A stretch of DNA of 42,067 nt from a virus. The translations under genes were made by a program, and so were the position numbers. Shown here piece by piece: positions 18,201-25,485 of this stretch. The notes under the pieces were generated by a model, which was given only the letters and a program-made list of their open reading frames with translations, had not been told where the DNA came from and ran no database searches. Location: IMG/VR virus record IMGVR_UViG_3300030090_005473, positions 1 to 42,067 of that record; one strand, 5' to 3'. The first letter of the stretch is position 1. Each line of letters begins with the position of its first letter.

Positions 18201-20050
18201 GAGCATCTGGGTTTGCTGGACCTGTCAATAATCAACGAGGTAATTTTGTCCCGGTTGAAGAAACATATTATATTCAAGGAATATCATTAGGAGCAACGTT
18301 ACCTAAATCTCAAAAAATAAGATTTGATGATAATCAATTAGTTCGAAGATTAAAACCAACTAATACATCAGAAAGATCTAGATTTGATTTTGCATCGTTA
18401 GATTCAAATCGATTAGGTTTATTTTATTCTGCTGCAGATCAAATCAATAAAGATATTTTTAATCATGTAGGTGATGTTGAATTAGATGATTTTGTAGGAG
18501 ATCCATTTGATGAATTCAAAGTAGAATATCCAGATTTAAGTAATTTTTCAAATGAATATTGGAAAAAATATTCTGATAGAAATGATCTAAATGCATTTAT
18601 TAAAATATTTAGTCAATTTGATTTTTCATTGTTTGAACAAATGAAACAATTAATACCGGAACGTGTTGATGAAGCAATGGGTGTATTAGTTGAACCTCAT
18701 GCATTAGAAAGATCAAAATATCATTTAACAAAACGTCCAGTTAAAGAACCATTACATTATGATGGCTCATTACATTATGCTATAACGCAGAGTGGTGAAA
18801 CAATACCATTAGAAGCAACAGTAGATAGGCCGGTTGGAACTTCTGGCGAATCTATTTATCATGTTGGAACTGGAGGTCAAGATGATGCTGGTAATTATTT
18901 AGCTCATATACCAAATGTGTTACCTGGAGAAGATCCATATGATCAAATCGATTATTGTACAAAAACAATTTTTCCGGTAGATGCAAGACCATCAATTACT
19001 AGTTCTTTTATTGGAGTGTATCAAACAGAAGATGTAGAAGATGGATTTATCACTCAAGCATCGAATCTCTTTAAATTTACTACTAAAACTCAAGCATTTG
19101 CTTTACTAGGTGGTTCACCTCAAATAACTGGATCATTTACCGATCCAGAAATTGGCGATTTTATTTTATTTCAAGAGGGCAGTCTTCAGCAAGACAAAGC
19201 ATCTAGAAAGCTAAGAGCGGCATATGAAACATATTTAAGATATGATTCTATACAAGATATTAGAGTTGAAATTCAACATAATGAAATAAATAATGCTGCA
19301 ACAACAGGTAGTTTATTTGTAAGATTGATTGAAACTGAGGCTGGTAATACAATGAAAGACTTTCCGCATAATACAAAAATGGGTAATCCTGGAACTGTTG
19401 ATGTAGCAGAAGTTAGTTCAACTTTAAGTAGATTTAAGCAGTTATCTGAAACACAAAGAAAAACAATATTTGGTAATAATCTTCAACCAGATACAATAAC
19501 TGAGTTTACATTTAATGATGTAAAAGTTCCGGCTCGATCTAGATTACAAGTTGAGTTTTGGTTCAATAATGGTGTTGCTCAGAGTATGAGACCAATGGTT
19601 ATGGATGTTCGAATGTTCCAAACTATAAATAAAGCGTGTCATAACCCAGAACAAATTGTTGTATTAGATCCAAGACCAAGTAGAATATTTAAACAACAAG
19701 TACTACATTATACACAAAATCCAGCTACAGAAGGAAAATCAAAATTTGATAGAAATCAACTTGCTTATTTAAGTGCTTCATTAGGTAAGGTGAGAGGCGT
19801 ACCGGTGCCATCAAAATTCAATCATTCAAGTAGTTTTTCAGATACACAATATAGAGATGATTTCTTTGCTCAAACAGAGAATTTATATGTCGAAGGATGT
19901 AAACTTACTGCTCCAGGAATGAATATATCATCGGATATAAGTGCTATCGATCAAAGACCGGTAATTGAGATATTTGAAACGAATCCAAATACATTAATAT
20001 TTAATCCAGAACCATCAGATCAGAATCCAGGGTTCCTAGAGGTTAGATAA
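15215..20050 (+). CDS. giant baseplate/tail-tip protein with LamG-like domain
   Basis: 1611 aa. Residues 1-480 are mixed alpha/beta. A conserved tail-protein region follows: FVNMIGQHFDILYSYIDNLTRVYK (about 483-506), then WRRIVNNLPFLLKTKGTARSIKALMNTYGIP (573-603) and IREYGGP, a pattern I know from large structural proteins of marine myoviruses. Next comes a beta-rich LamG/concanavalin-like part (about 628-930) interrupted by a poly-Gly loop near 763-775, with REWMEVLDEETFGLHTTNP at its end. The final 650 residues are beta-rich and unassigned. It is the largest baseplate-cluster gene, so it may be the wedge backbone (gp7-like role) carrying a glycan-binding module. Exact T4 counterpart uncertain. 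Confidence 0.83.
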   Translation: MALERFSNIEEINEVKGKLQGIYWKAEDVDQLKLDMSEVKPEKRPVVEIQLYTIDGTNTYVGGGVIDDFEILKDKIYINYGKACQSIGVERGRFEVVVNIYKNLLGSEDSPDLYLKGISPDRRELWIQADPEADLDVDRYLEGVEDGETTEVLFQHDKHGNIVKDKEDNPQIEATTIEPLSEDIFLNFGENKLYKIINQKEWNAEDDFVARMYKEMPADINVKDKCWVVELLADSYVDNIILEGPGATDQELNKLLGPNFDIDPIGGTVSETDFKNWNDLLDAGVSTSQQIVDRIFSGSLGTNLKIDYSGFQNFIHFSSAEERVNNFIYKLQKLEFYDARLATLNSATADAGGGVADNIQTTTKRKDALIGTFDGFERWLYYEPTSSIFTHHESVYNDNNNKVGVYRADGGFIGAAPYRIPSYPKYIEDGNYVLHPTTHHLVTSWSAGVLATASLYDSENNESLAKTIPEHIRLDESNDQYTVFVNMIGQHFDILYSYIDNLTRVYKPEEHPKLGQNKDVIYQVAQSLGWKLQNGNQAEALWKYKLGLDTGSVYQSTGSLFTKSNEDITTEVWRRIVNNLPFLLKTKGTARSIKALMNTYGIPQTLLSIREYGGPKVEEETPLLIEDRFNYALEFNKNGNSIQYARTFNSASITISNNPTRTWGVTTEDNFTIDLTGTGLTNDQVLARPADTIELRFRPARTGSSAKEILLSNVHSTLNEGYWNLGFEGSPTSISGSDKYARLYFEMQTGFETGETGGARVNANRGGGGGGVPTGGDSTNGIVKVTTAYLPLFDGNFWNMRLYTEFPFVTGSVAESTPRIFIECQQASDYITDKIIHRASASLWPGTASNAEHGTALNRWTFANHPDSGSRIVIGGKPSSVSSTNVFRGIKTTSQTTQIRFSGSMQEYREWMEVLDEETFGLHTTNPTSYVSRLSPTSSFDTLIRHYPFGTDLNAIDISVGGTGGNFFITSSHPNRSILDFSEPFNQTNINSSFARASGFAGPVNNQRGNFVPVEETYYIQGISLGATLPKSQKIRFDDNQLVRRLKPTNTSERSRFDFASLDSNRLGLFYSAADQINKDIFNHVGDVELDDFVGDPFDEFKVEYPDLSNFSNEYWKKYSDRNDLNAFIKIFSQFDFSLFEQMKQLIPERVDEAMGVLVEPHALERSKYHLTKRPVKEPLHYDGSLHYAITQSGETIPLEATVDRPVGTSGESIYHVGTGGQDDAGNYLAHIPNVLPGEDPYDQIDYCTKTIFPVDARPSITSSFIGVYQTEDVEDGFITQASNLFKFTTKTQAFALLGGSPQITGSFTDPEIGDFILFQEGSLQQDKASRKLRAAYETYLRYDSIQDIRVEIQHNEINNAATTGSLFVRLIETEAGNTMKDFPHNTKMGNPGTVDVAEVSSTLSRFKQLSETQRKTIFGNNLQPDTITEFTFNDVKVPARSRLQVEFWFNNGVAQSMRPMVMDVRMFQTINKACHNPEQIVVLDPRPSRIFKQQVLHYTQNPATEGKSKFDRNQLAYLSASLGKVRGVPVPSKFNHSSSFSDTQYRDDFFAQTENLYVEGCKLTAPGMNISSDISAIDQRPVIEIFETNPNTLIFNPEPSDQNPGFLEVR

Positions 20051-20063
20051 TTGAAGCATGAGC

Positions 20064-20077
20064 ATATTTATTAAAAA
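20064..20077 (+). promoter_or_regulatory. candidate late promoter 3
   Basis: ATATTTATTAAAAA in the 41-nt gap, 14 nt before the ATG at 20092, followed by AATAGGG with GGG 8 nt before ATG. Confidence 0.48.
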
Positions 20078-20091
20078 ATAGGGATATAACT

Positions 20092-20760
20092 ATGGGATAC
20101 TTAAATAATTCAACGATTACAGTAGATGCAATTCTTACTAAAAAAGGAAGAGAATTGTTGGCTCGAGGAAGAAATGAATTCAAAATTACACAATTTGCAT
20201 TAGCAGATGATGAGATCGATTACGATTTATATAATCCAGATCATCCATTAGGAACTGCATTTTACGGCGCGGCAATTGAAAACATGCCAATTGTAGAAGC
20301 ATTGCCAGATGAAACACAAATGCTAAAATATAAATTAGTTACTTTACCAAAAGGAACTGCACGTATTCCTGTAGTAAGAATACCTCAAAGAGATATTGAA
20401 TTAAATGCAAATGAAAGTATTACAATAACTCCACAAACAATTAATTTTGGTGGAGGTAATAGAAGATTTGGATATACTGCAATTTTATCAGATTCAGATG
20501 TATGTGATATAGTTGCAACTAGAGGAGCAAGAAACCAAGCTGCTTCAGTACCACAATTCATAGGAGATTCAGAAGCTGCTCAATCAATAACAGTATCCGG
20601 AACGCAGTTTGAAATTACTGCTGCAGAATTATTAGATGCAGATCAATCAGCTACAGTATTATTTATTGGAAATGAAACCGGCGGTAGAGCAGTATTAAAT
20701 ATAACAGTTAAGAAAGTAGAAGTGTCAACAATTGGATTGGCAACACCATTAAGAGATTAA
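20092..20760 (+). CDS. conserved virion structural protein
   Basis: 222 aa. The N-terminal half, GYLNNSTITVDAILTKKGRELLARG (2-26) then FALADDEIDYDLYNPDHPLG and IENMPIVEALPDETQMLKYKL, is a pattern I recall from structural proteins of many marine myoviruses; its function is unknown to me. The C-terminal half (about 155-215) is a beta-sandwich with SITVSGTQFEITA and ATVLFIGNETGG, resembling an Ig-like domain. It starts a new sub-operon behind a candidate late promoter. Likely a neck, baseplate or fibre-attachment protein. Confidence 0.85.
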   Translation: MGYLNNSTITVDAILTKKGRELLARGRNEFKITQFALADDEIDYDLYNPDHPLGTAFYGAAIENMPIVEALPDETQMLKYKLVTLPKGTARIPVVRIPQRDIELNANESITITPQTINFGGGNRRFGYTAILSDSDVCDIVATRGARNQAASVPQFIGDSEAAQSITVSGTQFEITAAELLDADQSATVLFIGNETGGRAVLNITVKKVEVSTIGLATPLRD

Positions 20761-20774
20761 GTAAGGGATAAATT

Positions 20775-22076
20775 ATGGCAAGATATGCAAGAGGAATAGG
20801 CAGAAGGGCTAGTATTAGAAGAGCCCCGGTATCATTTAGACGAAGAGGTGTACCGACTCGTGCCACATCACAAGTAGAATCGTTAGCTAGACAATTAGCC
20901 GATCAAATTCTTCGACAAAGAGAACAGGCAAGAGCTAGAGAAAGATTGGGTAGAATCTTTACAAGGTTCGATGCAACAGATGATATCTTACCTAATAATG
21001 TTGAGACTGTAACAAGAGGATTATTTGCAGGTAACACAGGTAGTTTAGTTAATATGTTTACTTCGTCAGTATTAACTGCAGTACAAAAAACTTACTTTCA
21101 AGAAATATTTTCAACAGGTGATCCTGCTGTAAATGCAAATGCCAATCCTGAATTATCTATGGCATATGGTCATTTTGATGGTTCTGGTTCAAAAGATACA
21201 ACAGGTAACTTAAATAATGATACTCCATCTAGAGCAATTTATAAACAATATGCTCAATTATTATTACCTCCTAATGATAAAAAGTTTACATTTGATGGAA
21301 CAGATTCAAATCAAATCTATGTACTTAACTTTAATAGAGCAAGAGTAAGAGAAAAATTAGATCCAGGAAATTTTGAAATAACATTAGCTGAACTATCTGG
21401 ATCTGGTCACTTAAATATAAATCATACCGGATCAAATGTACAAACATTAGCATCAGATGGAAATGCAGCGCATGCGCTTCGTTACTTTACTGTAATAGAT
21501 GATTCATCATTAACATCAGCTGGAGGAGTTTCTGAAGGAGGATTAGTTTACAATCTTGTATCTGGTTCAATTGATGAAGGAACTGCAATTCATAATTCTT
21601 CTGCACCAGTACATTATGGATTATTATATCCACAACATGGTGTAGCTATTTTGAATGGAGATAAATTAGATGCTGCTAGATCAGATGGAGGATTAAGATT
21701 TAATTCTGTTACTGCTTCAGCCGTTCAAGGTGATAATGCAATGAAATTGTTTACATCGATATCAGGTTCTAATATATTAACACCGGTAGGAGCAAATGGT
21801 GGTATTCAAGCAAGATCATCAGAACAAGTTAAATCAACTTATTATTTTGTTAGAGTTAAAAATGCAGAATATAATTATTCAAATAATCCATCATTTGTTA
21901 CTGGGTCGTTAGGACAATTATTCTTCAATACATTTATTAATGATCCGCAAGTATATATAACAACTGTTGGTATGTATAACAACAGAAGAGAATTATTAGC
22001 AACAGCAAAATTATCTCAACCATTGTTAAAAAATTATACAAGAGAAGCATTAATAAAAGTTAAGTTAGACTTCTAA
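20775..22076 (+). CDS. virion structural protein with Arg-rich N-terminus
   Basis: 433 aa. The first 60 residues are strikingly Arg-rich (RYARGIGRRASIRRAPVSFRRRG, then REQARARERLGR). The rest is beta-rich, with YGHFDGSGSKDTTGNLNNDTPSRAIYKQYAQLLLPPND (about 129-166) and IYVLNFNRARVREKLDPGNFEI (about 176-197), a motif I recall from structural proteins of marine T4-like phages. The C-terminus, INDPQVYITTVGMYNNRRELLATAKLSQPL, is shared in style with the end of the next gene (PYITTIGLYDESARMLAIGKLSTPV), so both proteins may share an assembly domain. The leader TAAGGGATAAATT places GGG 7 nt before ATG. Confidence 0.85.
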   Translation: MARYARGIGRRASIRRAPVSFRRRGVPTRATSQVESLARQLADQILRQREQARARERLGRIFTRFDATDDILPNNVETVTRGLFAGNTGSLVNMFTSSVLTAVQKTYFQEIFSTGDPAVNANANPELSMAYGHFDGSGSKDTTGNLNNDTPSRAIYKQYAQLLLPPNDKKFTFDGTDSNQIYVLNFNRARVREKLDPGNFEITLAELSGSGHLNINHTGSNVQTLASDGNAAHALRYFTVIDDSSLTSAGGVSEGGLVYNLVSGSIDEGTAIHNSSAPVHYGLLYPQHGVAILNGDKLDAARSDGGLRFNSVTASAVQGDNAMKLFTSISGSNILTPVGANGGIQARSSEQVKSTYYFVRVKNAEYNYSNNPSFVTGSLGQLFFNTFINDPQVYITTVGMYNNRRELLATAKLSQPLLKNYTREALIKVKLDF

Positions 22077-22096
22077 AACAAAATTTGTAAGATGAT

Positions 22097-23986
22097 ATGC
22101 CAATTATACCTTCAGTTTTTCAACCAATCAAACAAAATGATGTTCAACAACGGCCATTCAAAGCTTACAAGCGGTATAAATTAAGATCTGCTGCTATAAC
22201 AGACAATGGTAACGGATTCTTTATTCATTCCGGTATATTTAGACATTTCACTCCGCATATATTTGCAGATACTGGTAAAGGTGTAGGAGATAGAATATTT
22301 CCGGTTAATGCATTTGATAATACAAATATGCATATTGTATGGAATACTATTGATCATAGGTATTACCGAAAATTCGATCCAACAAGTGTTTTTGATTACA
22401 AAGATAAAAATAAACAAGATAGATTTTTATGGTATTCTGCTTCAATATTGACATTACCATATCATGATGTAGGTGAATCATTAAAGCCTGGAACATTTGA
22501 AGTGACTAGTTCGATAGGTGATGCACAAGTTAGATTACATGATGATGGAAATGGAAATTTAATAGATCCTAGAATTGATCATACAAGATTTGCATCTTCT
22601 AGTAGAAATTTCTTCTATATGTCATTTAATGATTTATATAGACAATTTGATGATGGATTATTAGATTTAGAAGAAACATCGATAGCAACATATGGAAAAT
22701 CAATTAATTATGTATTAAATAAAGTTCCAAAAAAAGCTCCAGTAAATGGAGAAATAGTTATTAGGCCTGGAATATCTGTTTCTGGTAGTAGAAGTAGTGG
22801 TTCTATTCATGATGCTATAGCATCTGGATTATCTGCACAATTTCCACAAATTCCTGTTAAAGGAAATGCTCCTTATATAAGAATTCCAAATGATGATAAG
22901 TTTGATCGTTTTGGTCGATGTGATAACTGGACAATATCTTTTTGGCATAAACCAGGAGAAACACTAACAGGCAATCCTCATGCTATCATGACTAAGTGGG
23001 GAGTAAAACAACAAACATATATTGATGAAAAAGATAAAAAACGAAAAGTTCGAGATATATTAAATACAACAAGAGCTACAACTACACCAGATTCAGTTGC
23101 AGATTTTCAATCAGAAAAAATAAGAACAAATTTACATGTTGTATATAGAGCTACTAATCCATCTGATGTAGATGCTAATGGAAGTGGTCAAATTTCGTAT
23201 TTATTCTTTCAGAGTGATGGTATTGATGCTGTTGAAATAACAGGAAGTACAGTTAAAAAATATGCTCCCGGTGCTAATACAATGGAATGGCAACATGTTG
23301 CTATCAAGAATGAAAGTGAAGTATGCAAAATGTATATTAATGGAAGTTCTACTAATACCATTAGTGCTTCATTACCAGCAATGTGTATTAATGAAGCAGA
23401 TATATTAATAGGAGCAATCAATAATAGAGCATCTAATACGTATAATGGTATAGGTAAAAATCAAGAAATTGCAGAAATAAGATTTTATGATTATGCAGCA
23501 TCAGACGAAGAAATATTAAATTTAGCTAATAATAATTACTTATCAGCATCATGTTATCAAACAAGAACAGTAGGAAATGTTTTTCATAAAAATGGTCAAG
23601 TTGTTTGTTCATCACCATTACCACAATATCATACTGGTTCTGGCGTGTTTGGAAATACTTGGAATGGGACATATCGTGGAACACATATGATATATGAAAA
23701 CGAAGTATTAGTTAGAGTGCCAAAAGATACATTCAATGTTACAATGAATCCTACAGCAAATTATCGTCCGGCTACAGTTGGTGAGATATGTGCACCTAAT
23801 CATCAAAATATTCCAACAGGAGAATTAAGAAAGCCTTTATTTGTTTCTGGAACATTAAAACCTTATATTACAACCATTGGTTTATATGATGAAAGTGCAC
23901 GAATGTTAGCTATAGGTAAATTATCTACACCAGTGCAAAAATTAGATGATGTTGATATGAACTTTATTGTTCGTTGGGATTACTAA
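22097..23986 (+). CDS. LamG-domain virion protein, probable adhesin
   Basis: 629 aa. Residues about 273-485 form a LamG/concanavalin-A-like jelly roll: DNWTISFWHKPGETL, then MEWQHVAIKN, CKMYINGSS, ILIGAIN and IAEIRFYDYAASDEEILNL, the classic strand order of this fold. Such domains usually bind glycans. The C-terminal 45 residues, PYITTIGLYDESARMLAIGKLSTPV, resemble the end of the preceding gene, suggesting related docking domains and a common origin. It is the last structural gene before the nucleic-acid island. Likely a peripheral tail adhesin binding surface polysaccharide. Confidence 0.85.
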   Translation: MPIIPSVFQPIKQNDVQQRPFKAYKRYKLRSAAITDNGNGFFIHSGIFRHFTPHIFADTGKGVGDRIFPVNAFDNTNMHIVWNTIDHRYYRKFDPTSVFDYKDKNKQDRFLWYSASILTLPYHDVGESLKPGTFEVTSSIGDAQVRLHDDGNGNLIDPRIDHTRFASSSRNFFYMSFNDLYRQFDDGLLDLEETSIATYGKSINYVLNKVPKKAPVNGEIVIRPGISVSGSRSSGSIHDAIASGLSAQFPQIPVKGNAPYIRIPNDDKFDRFGRCDNWTISFWHKPGETLTGNPHAIMTKWGVKQQTYIDEKDKKRKVRDILNTTRATTTPDSVADFQSEKIRTNLHVVYRATNPSDVDANGSGQISYLFFQSDGIDAVEITGSTVKKYAPGANTMEWQHVAIKNESEVCKMYINGSSTNTISASLPAMCINEADILIGAINNRASNTYNGIGKNQEIAEIRFYDYAASDEEILNLANNNYLSASCYQTRTVGNVFHKNGQVVCSSPLPQYHTGSGVFGNTWNGTYRGTHMIYENEVLVRVPKDTFNVTMNPTANYRPATVGEICAPNHQNIPTGELRKPLFVSGTLKPYITTIGLYDESARMLAIGKLSTPVQKLDDVDMNFIVRWDY

Positions 23987-23999
23987 TATTTATATTAAA
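23986..23999 (+). promoter_or_regulatory. candidate late promoter 4
   Basis: ATATTTATATTAAA, beginning at the last base of the upstream stop codon and 13 nt before the ATG at 24013; followed by TAGGGAATAAGTT with GGG 8 nt before ATG. The sequence AATATTTATATTAAA is identical to the copies before 28656 and 34512. Confidence 0.5.
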
Positions 24000-24012
24000 T
24001 AGGGAATAAGTT

Positions 24013-24432
24013 ATGGCATGGAGATCGAAATCCAAAGTTCGCAAGAACGCAATTAAACATGGTTATAGAAGTGGCTTTGAACATAAAGTAGCAGATCAAT
24101 TATCGGAAAATAAAACTAAATTTGAATACGAAACTACAGTTATAGATTATATAAAGCCTCAAACCAATCATACATATACAATTGATTTTACATTACCAAA
24201 TGGAATACTTATCGAAACAAAGGGTAGATGGGTATTAGAAGATCGTAAAAAACATTTGTTAATTAAAAAACAACATCCAGAATTAGATATTAGATTTGTA
24301 TTTCAATCAGCAAAAACAAAAATAAGAAAAGGTTCAAAAACTACTTATGCAGATTATTGTGACAAGCATGGTATATTATGGGCAGAAAAAGAAATACCAA
24401 AAAGTTGGTTGAATGAGAAAAAAAGCAAGTAA
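24013..24432 (+). CDS. endonuclease I-like Holliday-junction resolvase
   Basis: 139 aa, T7 endonuclease I type. These nucleases cut branched DNA during recombination and before packaging. The sequence has YRSGFEHKVADQL with Glu23, YTIDFTLPNGILIETKGRW with Asp58, Glu68 and Lys70, forming the expected E...D-x9-ExK active site, and DRKKHLLIKKQHPELDIRFVFQ downstream. A very basic N-terminus may contact DNA. Length is close to T7 gp3 (149 aa). It replaces or complements T4 gp49, which I do not see here. It is driven by a late-type promoter and followed by a terminator-like hairpin, so it seems to be a single-gene late unit. Confidence 0.88.
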   Translation: MAWRSKSKVRKNAIKHGYRSGFEHKVADQLSENKTKFEYETTVIDYIKPQTNHTYTIDFTLPNGILIETKGRWVLEDRKKHLLIKKQHPELDIRFVFQSAKTKIRKGSKTTYADYCDKHGILWAEKEIPKSWLNEKKSK

Positions 24433-24440
24433 AAAACTTG

Positions 24441-24457
24441 AGCTTACGAGCTTTTTT
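24441..24457 (+). terminator. candidate intrinsic terminator after resolvase gene
   Basis: Hairpin AGCT-TACG-AGCT followed by TTTTT. A longer alternative pairs AAAAAAGC (24419-24426) with GCTTTTTT (24450-24457). It lies just after the resolvase stop codon and at the head of the longest gene-free gap of the window (about 126 nt). Confidence 0.45.
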
Positions 24458-24558
24458 CGATATATTACATGTATATAATTTTTCATGAAAATTAATTTTG
24501 AAATGAAACATTGTTATTGAAGATGACAATGAAATATATAATATTATATAATTAATAA
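24458..24558 (+). promoter_or_regulatory. AT-rich leader of primase operon, probable promoter region
   Basis: About 100 nt between the terminator-like hairpin and the primase ATG. It is very AT-rich, contains TATATTACATGTATATAAT, and ends AATATATAATATTATATAATT before AATAAATG. It lacks the late ATATTTATATWAAA motif and the GGG leader signal, so it likely carries an early or middle promoter for the primase and gp47/46 genes. No exact promoter can be picked. Confidence 0.35.
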
Positions 24559-25485
24559 ATGAGCAAATTTTCGATAATCACTCTTCTTGAAACCGTTCTT
24601 GGAAAAGGCAAAATAAACTCAAATGATAATGTTGCATTTCATTGTCCATTTTGTCATCACAATAAAAAGAAAATGGAAGTTAATATTGTAACACAATATT
24701 GGCATTGTTGGGTATGTAATGCAGCCGGAAGAAAGCTAACTGTACTATTTCGTAAATTAAATGTACAAAGAGAAAAGATATCTAAATTAGTTAAGTTATT
24801 AGATGGAGTTGAATATAAGCCAACTAAAACAACTACAGATACTCCGGTATTACAACTTCCTGAAGGATATCGCCCATTATGGGTTCTTCAAGAGATGAGT
24901 CCTGAATATAGAAATGCAGTATATTATCTTAAAAAACGAAATATAACTATTCATGATATTTTGAAATATAGAATAGGATATTGTAGAAAAGGTCCATACA
25001 AAGGTAAAATAATTATTCCAAGTTATGATGCAAATGGTAGTTTAAATTATTTTGTAGCAAGAGCATATTATGAAGAAGATAAGTTTAAGCATAAAAATCC
25101 TCCGGCTTCAAAAGATATTGTAGGATTTGAATTACATATAAATTGGAATATGCCTATTATTTTAGTTGAAGGAGCATTTGATGCGATTGCAATACGTAGA
25201 AATGCAATTCCATTATTTGGAAAGACAATTTCAAATACATTGAAAAAACGAATAGTTGAAAAAGGTGTTAAAGAAATTTATATTTGTTTAGATAAAGATG
25301 CAAGAAAGCAAGCATTAGAAGCAGCAGAATATTTTATGGCAAATGGCATAACGGTATATTTTGTAGACTTGACAGAAAAAGATCCTAGTGAATTAGGATT
25401 TGAAAAAATTATATCTCAAATTCAAAACACTGAAATTTTGAGTAGTGAAAAATTAATGGAGCAGAAAATATTATGCGCAATATAG
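24559..25485 (+). CDS. 61: DNA primase, gp61/DnaG-like
   Basis: 308 aa. Makes RNA primers for lagging-strand synthesis with the replicative helicase. The N-terminal zinc-binding domain has CPFC (C29, C32) and CWVC (C50, C53). The catalytic core has NYFVARAYYEEDKFKHKNP, and the TOPRIM domain shows ILVEGAFDAIAI with Glu204 and CLDKDARK with Asp245 and Asp247. It is shorter than bacterial DnaG, as usual for T4-type primases (T4 gp61 is 342 aa). There is no helicase part. The stop overlaps the next start by 13 nt, so the nuclease follows by coupled translation. No GGG leader signal is present. Confidence 0.9.
   Translation: MSKFSIITLLETVLGKGKINSNDNVAFHCPFCHHNKKKMEVNIVTQYWHCWVCNAAGRKLTVLFRKLNVQREKISKLVKLLDGVEYKPTKTTTDTPVLQLPEGYRPLWVLQEMSPEYRNAVYYLKKRNITIHDILKYRIGYCRKGPYKGKIIIPSYDANGSLNYFVARAYYEEDKFKHKNPPASKDIVGFELHINWNMPIILVEGAFDAIAIRRNAIPLFGKTISNTLKKRIVEKGVKEIYICLDKDARKQALEAAEYFMANGITVYFVDLTEKDPSELGFEKIISQIQNTEILSSEKLMEQKILCAI

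Noticed and set aside
24458-24558. Small RNA or tRNA gene in the largest gap
   Set aside because: No cloverleaf, no T-loop GTTCRA-like sequence and no stable hairpin after the terminator; just AT-rich leader.
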